A DNA stretch of 64,000 nucleotides from Roseiarcus sp963770275. GTDB taxonomy: Bacteria; Pseudomonadota; Alphaproteobacteria; Rhizobiales; Beijerinckiaceae. The translations under genes and the position numbers were made by a program. Under the pieces are notes generated by a model. That model was not told the origin of the DNA, made no database searches, and saw only the letters and a program-made list of their open reading frames with translations. The stretch covers positions 62,001 to 126,000 of the forward strand of contig CAVYPD010000032.1 in the NCBI GenBank assembly GCA_963770275.1. Direction: 5' to 3'. Positions 16,946 to 25,072 of the stretch are shown here, piece by piece (position 1 is the stretch's first letter; every line of letters begins with the position of its first letter).

Positions 16946-18582
16946 TCAAAACGGGTACGCATACGCTCCCACGGCGTAAGGAGTCTGTGCGCGTGACGCC
17001 GACGATGTCGGTGGTTGGCGCGCCTGCGACCCCCGCGCCAATGGCCTGCGCATTTGACTTGAGCAGGATAGTATAAGTCAACGTCGCAGGGTTGAAGTTG
17101 ACAAATTCGCCCTTCGCCCCCTGGGTCTCAATGATATTGCCATTCATATAGGCGCCGGGTTGGCTGAGAAATTGTACGACCCCGTTGACGTACCACGAGA
17201 TAAACGGCCCCGGGCCGCAACAGAAGACGACATTGTGATCCGGGACAACGCCGGTATCGCGAGTGTCGACGTTGAGCTGGCTCGTAAGATTGTTTCGTAC
17301 GACGGTGTTGGTGCTCAACGGGCCCTGGTGCGTGGCGCCGCCAACGTTAATGGCGGCGACGCAACCGGGCGTCGGAAAGAGGCCGTCCTCGACCACGGTA
17401 TTGTTGGCGATCAGGCTGTTATGGATGCTTGCAAAGGTAATTCCGTGACAGGCGCTGGTGACGATGACGTTGTTCGTCACCGTTATATTCGTCCAGTCCT
17501 CGTCGAAGGCGTCGATCCCCTGCAGATAGGTCGGAAACGCGAGCTGCGGGTCCGTCTGCCGAGCGATCAGGTTGCTGTCGATCAGAATGTTCGAGAAGGC
17601 GTTGAAGGCAACGCCTGGAGGGAGCGGGCCGTTCTGCCCTTGCATCGCGTCTTCGTGATTGCCGTCGCCGATGTCGAGGTTGTCGTGGATGGTGTTATGC
17701 GTGATCGCGAGGTTGTTCGCGGCATAGTCAATGCCGTCATCGCCGAAGTGGTCGATGACGTTGTTCGTGAAGAGCAAGTTGTTTGCAGCCAAGATCGCGC
17801 CAACGCGCACGTTCTGAATGTGCGATCCAGCCAGCGAGATGCAGCGGGTGTTTGGCTCCCCGTTCGTGCCATTGCCGGCCAAACCAAATGCCGCAAAACC
17901 TTGGCCGCGGGCCTGCGCGATCCACTGCGCCTTGCTCCAGCCAGCCGTGTTGTCGGCCGAGCTGATTTGCATGTTCTCCAGAATGATGTCGGTGGTCGGA
18001 AACGATGGCCCCTGATCCGTCAGCCCGACGAGCGGCCTGGGTATTTCCATTCGTGCCGAGCAGGCTCTGCACCTTGATGGCGTTGAATACCCACTTGCTC
18101 GTGCGATTGAATAACAGCGTCGTGAACACGGGGGTCTGACCCGGCGCGGCCTCAACCGTCACAAAGTCCGAGTTGGTGGTCGGCAGGTTGAAATCACCAA
18201 TGCCGATATCGCCGTAATTGCCGCTCATCAGCATGAGCGCGTCGCCGGGCTGGACTGGCGGGTTGCCGAGTTGGTCCGCCACGGCGACGAACTGGCCATT
18301 AGCGATGTGGTTGTAGGGGACTGAGGAAAGCAGCGGACGTGAGTAGCCAGGTACTGTGACGTTGGCGCCCCAACTCCCGCTGAGCACGCCGGAAAGGCTG
18401 TTCCATGGACTGGCCTGGGAACCGTTGCCCCCGGCGGCTGGGGTCTTGCCGTGGACCGGATCAACGTACCAGACATGTCTGGATGTCGCCGACGGAACAG
18501 CACAGCCACTATAAACTTGAGCCGCCCGTACAGGAACAGCGAAGGCGAGCAGCATAATCACAACGTAGCCAAGCGTCTTCAT
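16946..18582 (-). CDS. Secreted right-handed parallel beta-helix protein, frameshifted
   Basis: The N-terminus (MKTLGYVVIMLLAFAVPVRAA) is a clear signal peptide. The body has repeated asparagine-rich turns typical of beta-helix folds (NNLLFTNNVIDHFGDDGIDYAANN, ITHNTIHDNLDIGDGNHEDA given here in parts: NNLLFTNNVIDHFG and ITHNTIHDNL). Two frameshifts break it: near 18045, where the frame moves to one continuing GLTDQGPSFPTTDIILEN, and near 16985, after which the family-like end TPYAVGAYAYPF is read to a stop at 16946. The family holds polysaccharide lyases and epimerases (NosD/pectate-lyase-like). Being exported and next to EPS genes, it may cut or modify the exopolysaccharide; the substrate is unknown. 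Confidence 0.8.
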
Positions 18583-18993
18583 AGAAGCCCCTCGTTACCT
18601 AGACAATGATGGCGTGTATAATACCCGCCGACCACTAATATCATGCCCCGTCAATGCTCTCAATCATCAATATTGTTGACCCCCGATAGTTGGGTAATTC
18701 GGCGCCTCGCTCAATCTCAAAGGACAAGACTTGGCGGGAAGTTGGCTGAAGCGCCATAAGACCAAGCGAAGTCGACGCTCCCTCACGGCTCGCAAAAGGG
18801 AGCCGGAGCCGACAAGGATCGAGCCGTGCGCGGCACGCGCGGCCGGGGCTGAGCACGGCCGGGGCTAAGGATGTCGTGGGTTCGTAAACAACGCCTCGGC
18901 CCCCGTTGGCGCAGGAGGCCGTGAGACGTGTCTCAACCTGCCTTCGGGCGGCGAGGCCCGTCGAACTTCGTGGCCGCCTAAAGCGAAAGCCGA
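18583..18993. other. Intergenic region between two minus-strand genes
   Basis: No gene-like frame. It must hold the promoter of the beta-helix gene (an AT-rich patch around 18600-18680) and the 3' region of the EpsD-like gene. No clear terminator hairpin with a T-run is visible. Confidence 0.5.
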
Positions 18994-20001
18994 TCAGTTC
19001 TTCGGCTGGTCCTTTTGGGTCTCCCCGCCGGGAGTTTCCGTCGCCGGTGTCGCGCCGGGCAACGCCGCACCCTCGGTCCCGGGCGCGGGAATCGCTGCGG
19101 GCGCCGCTCCGCCATCCGTCCCGGGCGCCGGGGTTGCGGGAGCGGGCGCGGTGGCCGTCATGATGCGGGCATAGTCCCCTTCGAACTTCGCATCCGCCAA
19201 CGCAGCCTTGGAGATCGCCTCAGCGCCCTTCCTGCCGATATCGACCCGGAGTTCGCGTTTCGCGAACTCATTGGCCTGGTCGGTGGTCAACGGCTTTTGA
19301 TCGACGGCCGTCACCTTGAAAAAGCTCGCGCCCCCTCTTGAACGTATGAAGTAGATGTCGTCGGGTTTGCGGGCGTCCAGCACCTTCAGCATCTCGGCGG
19401 GCATTGTCGCGCTGTCCAGGGTCGCTGTGCCGTGGCTGAATTTGATGTTCAACTCGTTCAGCTTCGCTTCAACCTGATCAAGCGACTTGAAATCCTTCGT
19501 CGCCGCCGCCAGCGCCTCCACGTCCTTCGGGGCCGCGAAAGAAATCTGGTCGACCTGGAACAGCTCCCGCTGGTCGAACTGCTTCGGATGGGCTTGGACG
19601 TAGCTGTCGATTTCGTTCTTGGAAATCGCGCTCATCTTGGACGACAGATCGCGCTGAACGAAGGCGCCGGCAAGGATCTGCTCGCGTGAGCGCAAGAGAT
19701 CGAGATGCACGGTCGGTTCGCGATCGAGCTTCGCCGCGACCGCCTGCTGCACGAGGTACTTGCGTTCGACGATGCGCGACAGCGCCGCCTTGACGATCGG
19801 GTCGCTGCGCTTATCGACCGGCACGTTGGCGAGGCGAAGCTCGTTGTCCAGTTCCTGCTGCGTCACATCATCCGGGCCGACGTGAGCGATGACCTGGCCG
19901 ACCACGGCCGGCTCCGCTTGCTTCTTGCCGCATCCGGCGAGCAGCATCGCCACCGGCAGCGCGCACGCGATTGCAGCGATGCGCCATCGGCGCCGAGACA
20001 T
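18994..20001 (-). CDS. EpsD-like peptidyl-prolyl isomerase lipoprotein
   Basis: A 335-residue protein starting with a lipoprotein signal ending LLAGCGKK, so it should be anchored in a membrane facing the periplasm. It then shows a SurA/PpiD-type N-terminal chaperone region (VTQQELDNELRLANVP, LSRIVERKYLVQQAVAAKLD), a parvulin-like centre and a Pro/Ala/Gly-rich low-complexity tail (about 280-335). This layout is that of the EpsD family found in exopolysaccharide operons. ATG 20001 is chosen because the open frame before it adds a non-lipoprotein lead. Predicted to help folding of export proteins of the EPS machinery. Confidence 0.75.
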   Translation of the reverse strand: MSRRRWRIAAIACALPVAMLLAGCGKKQAEPAVVGQVIAHVGPDDVTQQELDNELRLANVPVDKRSDPIVKAALSRIVERKYLVQQAVAAKLDREPTVHLDLLRSREQILAGAFVQRDLSSKMSAISKNEIDSYVQAHPKQFDQRELFQVDQISFAAPKDVEALAAATKDFKSLDQVEAKLNELNIKFSHGTATLDSATMPAEMLKVLDARKPDDIYFIRSRGGASFFKVTAVDQKPLTTDQANEFAKRELRVDIGRKGAEAISKAALADAKFEGDYARIMTATAPAPATPAPGTDGGAAPAAIPAPGTEGAALPGATPATETPGGETQKDQPKN

Positions 20002-20455
20002 TGGCGTTATGTGCAGCAAAACTCTTCTCCTGAGTACAGCGAGACGACGCATAGACGCGGGGACTATCGCGAAATCGTGACGAAAGCCCTAGCGGACGAG
20101 GATTTGAGCTCCGCGCCGCCAAGCCTGGGCCTCCGCCCGAACCTGCTACCACATCTTTTCCGCCATTAGCACCGACGAATATGTCGAGCGGCCATTATGC
20201 ACACAATGTGGATGATATTTAATGTGGCTGCAATGATGCTTCGTGTTTCCGTTTCCGTTTCTGCAACCGCGCCGGCCCGCTCGCTCCGGCAGCCTTCGCC
20301 CAAGGTCTGATCTTCGCGACATCCGCGCGCCCAGCTCGCGCCCTCCTCTATCCCTGCAGGCTGAACCTTATGAAATCCTTACGCCCGGCCGCCCAATTCG
20401 CAATCGAAAGCTTACGCGGGTCAGCGCTAAGAGCCTCTCCAGCAAGGAGTTGATC
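20002..20455. other. Intergenic region upstream of the kdp operon
   Basis: A divergent region between the EpsD-like gene and the kdp genes. No coding frame is credible. The AT-rich part around 20160-20240 and the stretch 20350-20440 are the likely promoter areas. A KdpE box could not be recognised with certainty. Confidence 0.5.
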
Positions 20456-20539
20456 ATGCTCGACGTCGCATTCGTAGTGCTCGGTTTGGCGGTTTTGGCG
20501 TTGATGGGCGCCTACGCCGTCGCACTGCGCCAGCTTTAG
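20456..20539 (+). CDS. 27-residue hydrophobic small protein upstream of kdpF
   Basis: ATG 20456 is preceded by CAAGGAG at a good distance. The product MLDVAFVVLGLAVLALMGAY-AVALRQL is one transmembrane helix with a short basic end. The stop lies ten bases before the kdpF start, so it is in the kdp transcript. It is about the size of KdpF but different in sequence, so it is a second single-span small protein at the head of the operon. Role unknown; a KdpA-binding or stabilising peptide is a guess. Confidence 0.65.
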   Translation: MLDVAFVVLGLAVLALMGAYAVALRQL

Positions 20540-20549
20540 GAGACAGGCG

Positions 20550-20636
20550 ATGGGTGAGCCGATCATCGGACTGGTCGTCGCCGTCGGGCTCGGCCTCTAC
20601 CTCCTCTACACATTGATCCATCCGGAAAAATTCTAG
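20550..20636 (+). CDS. kdpF: KdpF, small subunit of the potassium-transporting ATPase
   Basis: A 28-residue peptide, one helix (IIGLVVAVGLGLYLLYTLIH) followed by PEKF. KdpF is normally about 29 residues with this single helix and the ending HPE(K/R)F. It lies 16 bases before kdpA in the same direction. It stabilises the KdpABC complex in the inner membrane. AGGAGA precedes the start. Confidence 0.88.
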   Translation: MGEPIIGLVVAVGLGLYLLYTLIHPEKF

Positions 20637-20652
20637 ATCAAAAGGTGATGCG

Positions 20653-22364
20653 ATGACGCTTGTCGGCTGGGCGCAGATCGCGCTTGTGCTCGCTCTGGTT
20701 CTGGCCTGCGCCATACCGCTCAGCAAATTCATTGCCGACGTATACGCGGGCGAAAGAACCTTTCTCAGCCCGGTCATCGGACCGGTCGAACGCGGCTTTT
20801 ACCGCTTGGCCGGGGTGGACCCGGCGCGCGAGCAGGACTGGTTCGCCTATACGATCGCGATGCTCGTCTTTTCCGTCGCCGGATTCCTGGTTCTCTACGG
20901 CGTCCAGCGGCTCCAAGGCCTGCTGCCGTTGAACCCGCGCGGCTTCGACGCCGTGCCGCCGGATCTCGCGTTCAACACGTCGATCAGCTTCATCACCAAC
21001 ACCAACTGGCAGAACTATGCCGGCGAGACGACGATGAGCCATCTGACGCAGATGCTCGGCCTCACCGTGCACAATTTCGTCTCCGCGGCGACCGGCCTCG
21101 CGATGGCCTTTGCGCTGGTGCGCGGCTTTGCGCGCTCCTCGGCGACCACTGTCGGCAATTTCTGGGCCGATCTGACCCGAGTCACGCTTTACATCCTGCT
21201 GCCGATCGCAGTGGTCGGGGCGCTGGTGCTGATCGCGCTCGGCGTGCCGCAGACGCTGGCCGGCTCGGTCGACGCAACGACGTTGGAAGGCGCGAAACAG
21301 ACCATCGCGATCGGCCCGATGGCGAGCCAGGAAATCATCAAGGAGCTCGGGACCAACGGCGGCGGCTTTTTCAACGCCAATTCGGCCCATCCGTTCGAAA
21401 ACCCCAACGCCTGGACGAACCTTCGTCGAGATCTGGGCGCTCCTGTTGATCCCGGTGGCTTCCGTTCTCGCCTTCGGACGCGTCGTCGGCGACATTCGTC
21501 AGGGACGCGCGATCCTGGCCGCCATGGCCGTTTTTCTCATCGTCGGCGTCGGCGTCGCCTATTGGTCGGAGACCGCCGGAAATCCGATTCTGACAGCGCT
21601 GGGCGTCGACCCGTCAGACCGGCAATCTCGAGGGCAAGGAGGTCCGCTTTGGCCAGGCGATGTCCGTGTTGTTCACCACCGGGACAAGCGGAACCAGCAC
21701 CGGCGCGGTCAACTCGATGTTCGATTCCTATACTCCGCTCGGCGGCATTGTGCCGATGTTCAACCTGCTCGCCGGCTGCATCTGGCCGGGCGGCGTCGGC
21801 GCCGGGCTGTACGGCTTTCTGGTCGTTGCGATCATCGCGGTGTTCGTCGCCGGGCTGATGGTCGGCCGCACGCCCGAATATCTCGGCAAGAAGATCGAAA
21901 CGCGCGAGATGAAGCTCGCGATGCTGGCGGTGCTGATCTATCCGCTCGTGGTGCTCGGTTTCACTGGCGCTTCGGTGCTGCTTCAGACCGCGCTCGATAG
22001 TATGAACAACAGCGGGCCGCACGGCCTGTCCGAGGTGATCTACGCCTATGCGTCGACCAACGCGAACAATGGCTCGGCCTTCGCCGGCTTGAACGGCAAT
22101 ACCCTCTGGTTCAACTCGACGCTCGGCATCGCGATGCTGCTCGGCCGCTTCGCCTATGTCGTTCCGGTGTTGGCCTTGGCCGGATCGCTGGCCGCGAAGA
22201 AGAAGATTCCGGCTTCGGCCGGCACCTTCCCGACCGACGGGCCGCTGTTCGTCGGTCTCTTGGTCGGCGTGATCGTCATTCTCTACCTGTTGCAATATTT
22301 CCCGGCGCTGTCGCTGGCGCCGATCGTCGAGCACTTCCTGATGCTCGGCGGCAAGACCTTCTGA
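20653..22364 (+). CDS. kdpA: Potassium-transporting ATPase subunit A, two frameshifts
   Basis: KdpA is the potassium-selective channel-like subunit of KdpFABC. The selectivity-filter loops are visible: SFITNTNWQNY, ELGTNGGGFFNANSAHPFEN and TTGTSGTSTGAVNSMFDSYT. The sequence is complete but split over three frames. One extra base lies near 21420 (after NAWTN, continuing FVEIWALLLIPVASV) and one near 21620 (GVDPQTGNLEGKEVRFG if one T is removed). Apart from these the residues are fully family-like, and kdpB and kdpC behind it are intact, so sequencing error is more likely than decay. If real, potassium uptake by Kdp would be lost. Confidence 0.93.
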
Positions 22365-22378
22365 TCGGAGATCGACTC

Positions 22379-24433
22379 ATGTCGTCGAAAGTCAAGGCGC
22401 AAGGCCTGTTCGACAGCAAGATCATCGCCAGCGCGTCGATCGACGCGCTGCGCAAGCTCGACCCGCGGGCGCTGGCGAAGAACCCGGTCATCTTCGTCAC
22501 CGAAGTGGTGTCGCTGTTGGTGACCCTGTTGTTCATTCGCGATCTTGTGACTCACAACGGGACGGCCTCCTTCTCGGGCCAGATCGCGGCCTGGCTGTGG
22601 TTCACCGTGCTGTTCGCCAATTTCGCCGAGGCCGTCGCCGAAGGGCGCGGCAAGGCGCAAGCCGACGCTTTGCGGCGCACGCGCACCGATACGCGCGCCA
22701 AGCGCTATATCGATCCCGAAAACCTTGGCGGCGTCGTCGAAGGCGTGAACGCGCTCGATCTTCGTTTGGGCGATGTTGTGCTGGTTGAGGCCAACGAAGT
22801 CATTCCCGGCGACGGCGAGATCCTCGAAGGCGTCGCCTCCGTCAATGAATCGGCGATCACCGGCGAGTCCGCGCCCGTCATTCGCGAGGCCGGCGGCGAT
22901 CGATCGGCCGTCACCGGCGGAACGACCGTGCTGTCCGACTTCATCAAGGTGAGGATCACCGCCGCGCCGGGCTCGACCTTCATCGACCGGATGATCGCGC
23001 TGGTCGAAGGCGCCGAACGCCAGAAGACGCCGAACGAATTGGCGCTGTCGATTCTGCTGGCCGGGCTGACCATCATCTTTCTGATTGTCTGCGTCAGTCT
23101 ATGGCCGATCGCCAAATATTCAGGGACCGTCCTATCGGCGACCGTCTTGATCGCGCTGCTCGTCTGCCTCATTCCGACGACGATCGGCGGCCTTCTCTCG
23201 GCCATCGGCATCGCCGGCATGGATCGGCTCGTCCGCTTCAACGTCATTGCGACCTCCGGCCGGGCGGTCGAAGCGGCAGGCGATGTCGATACGCTGCTGC
23301 TCGACAAGACCGGGACGATCACCTTCGGCAATCGCATGGCGACCGAGTTCTTGCCGGTCGGCGGCGTGAGGAATCAGGATCTCGCCGCCGCGGCGCTTGC
23401 CTCGAGCCTCGCCGACGATACGCCCGAGGGCCGCTCGATTGTCGCTCTCGCCAAGGGCGATTTCGGCCTCGCGGAGCCGAAGCTCGATCCGAAGACGACC
23501 GTCGTCGTACCGTTCACTGCGCAGACCCGCATTTCGGGCGTCGACATCGGTGACCGCTGGATCCGCAAGGGCGCCATCAACTCGATCCTTCGCTATCTCA
23601 AGCTGCCGCTTGAGAAGGCGCCGGTCGAATTTCGTCAGGCGGTCGAGCGGGTCGCGATGTCCGGCGGCACGCCGCTCGCGGTCGCCGAGGAGGGCCGGTT
23701 GTTGGGCGTCATCCATCTCAAGGACATCGTGAAGCCGGGCATCAAGGAGCGCTTCGCGGCGATGCGCGCCATGGGCATCCGAACCGTCATGGTGACCGGC
23801 GACAATCCCGTCACCGCAGCGGCGATCGCCTCCGAAGCGGGCGTCGACGACTTTCTCGCCGAGGCGACGCCGGAGGACAAGCTCGCCTACATCCGCAAGG
23901 AGCAGTCCGGCGGCCGACTGATCGCCATGTGCGGCGACGGCACCAATGACGCGCCGGCGCTTGCTCAGGCCGATGTTGGCGTCGCGATGCAGACTGGCAC
24001 GCAGGCCGCGCGCGAAGCCGGCAACATGGTCGATCTCGATTCCAATCCGACCAAGCTGATCGAAATCGTCGAGATCGGGAAACAATTGTTGATGACGCGC
24101 GGCTCGCTCACCACCTTCTCGATCGCCAATGACGTGGCGAAATATTTCGCCATCCTGCCCGCGATGTTCGCGGCGACCTATCCGGTTCTCGGAACGCTCA
24201 ACGTCATGCGCCTTACGTCGTCGCAGTCGGCGATCCTGTCCGCGGTCATCTTCAACGCTCTGATCATCATCGCCCTCATTCCCTTGGCGCTGAAGGGCGT
24301 CGCTTATCGGCCGGTCGGCGCGGCTGCCCTGCTCAGGCGCAATCTCCTCATCTATGGCCTGGGCGGCCTGATCCTGCCCTTCATCGGCATCAAGGCGATC
24401 GACGTCGTCGTCGCCGCCCTTCACCTCGCTTAA
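22379..24433 (+). CDS. kdpB: Potassium-transporting P-type ATPase subunit B
   Basis: The 684-residue catalytic subunit hydrolyses ATP to drive K+ uptake. It has the actuator motif SAITGESAPV, the phosphorylation motif LLLDKTGTITFGNR (about residue 310), the nucleotide-domain stretch PFTAQTRISG and the hinge MVTGDNPVTAAAIA / MCGDGTNDAPALAQADVG. Length and motifs match KdpB. It starts 14 bases behind kdpA. Membrane spans flank the cytoplasmic domains as expected. Confidence 0.97.
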   Translation: MSSKVKAQGLFDSKIIASASIDALRKLDPRALAKNPVIFVTEVVSLLVTLLFIRDLVTHNGTASFSGQIAAWLWFTVLFANFAEAVAEGRGKAQADALRRTRTDTRAKRYIDPENLGGVVEGVNALDLRLGDVVLVEANEVIPGDGEILEGVASVNESAITGESAPVIREAGGDRSAVTGGTTVLSDFIKVRITAAPGSTFIDRMIALVEGAERQKTPNELALSILLAGLTIIFLIVCVSLWPIAKYSGTVLSATVLIALLVCLIPTTIGGLLSAIGIAGMDRLVRFNVIATSGRAVEAAGDVDTLLLDKTGTITFGNRMATEFLPVGGVRNQDLAAAALASSLADDTPEGRSIVALAKGDFGLAEPKLDPKTTVVVPFTAQTRISGVDIGDRWIRKGAINSILRYLKLPLEKAPVEFRQAVERVAMSGGTPLAVAEEGRLLGVIHLKDIVKPGIKERFAAMRAMGIRTVMVTGDNPVTAAAIASEAGVDDFLAEATPEDKLAYIRKEQSGGRLIAMCGDGTNDAPALAQADVGVAMQTGTQAAREAGNMVDLDSNPTKLIEIVEIGKQLLMTRGSLTTFSIANDVAKYFAILPAMFAATYPVLGTLNVMRLTSSQSAILSAVIFNALIIIALIPLALKGVAYRPVGAAALLRRNLLIYGLGGLILPFIGIKAIDVVVAALHLA

Positions 24434-24450
24434 AGTCTCAGGCTCAACCC

Positions 24451-25056
24451 ATGCTCCAGCACCTGCGCCCCGCACTCGTCCTCATCGTCCTGTTCAGCGT
24501 CCTCACCGGCCTTGTCTATCCACTGGCGGTGACGGGGATCGCTCAGATCGCCCTGCCCTATCAGGCCAACGGAAGCCTGATCCAGAAGGATGGCGTCGTC
24601 GTTGGCTCGGCGCTGATCGGGCAGTGGTTCAAGAGCGACCGCTATTTTCATCCGCGTCCCTCCGCCACCAGCGACACCGACCCCAACGATTCGACGAAGA
24701 CGATCGACGCGCCTTACAACGCTGCCAATTCGGCTGGCTCGAACCTCGGCCCGACCTCGCAAAAGCTCGTCGACCGGGTGAAGGGCGGCGTCGAAGCCTG
24801 GCGTGCGATGGCGGGCGCTGGCCCGGTTCCCGCCGACGCTGTCACGACGTCGGCCTCCGGGCTCGATCCCGACGTCTCGCCAGAAACCGCCCTGGGCCAA
24901 GTCGCCTCGGTGGCGAAGGCGCGGGGCTTGCCCGAGGACAAGGTGCGGGCGTTGGTCGAAGGCGCGATCGACGGTCGGGCTTTAGGGTTGATCGGCGAGC
25001 CGAGAGTCAACGTTTTGCGGCTGAATTTAGCGCTGGATGGGTTAAAAGCGTCGTGA
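24451..25056 (+). CDS. kdpC: Potassium-transporting ATPase subunit C
   Basis: A 201-residue subunit with one N-terminal helix (LVLIVLFSVLTGLVYPLAVT) and a periplasmic domain with FHPRPSAT, NAANSAGSNLGPTS and the end motif GEPRVNVLRLNLALD. KdpC raises ATP affinity and stabilises the complex. It follows kdpB by 17 bases. Confidence 0.96.
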   Translation: MLQHLRPALVLIVLFSVLTGLVYPLAVTGIAQIALPYQANGSLIQKDGVVVGSALIGQWFKSDRYFHPRPSATSDTDPNDSTKTIDAPYNAANSAGSNLGPTSQKLVDRVKGGVEAWRAMAGAGPVPADAVTTSASGLDPDVSPETALGQVASVAKARGLPEDKVRALVEGAIDGRALGLIGEPRVNVLRLNLALDGLKAS

Positions 25057-25072
25057 CGACCCACGAGCTCAG

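Noticed and set aside
23132..24475. 447-codon minus frame opposite kdpB
   Set aside because: Shadow of kdpB; highly charged, no motif, no ribosome-binding site of note.
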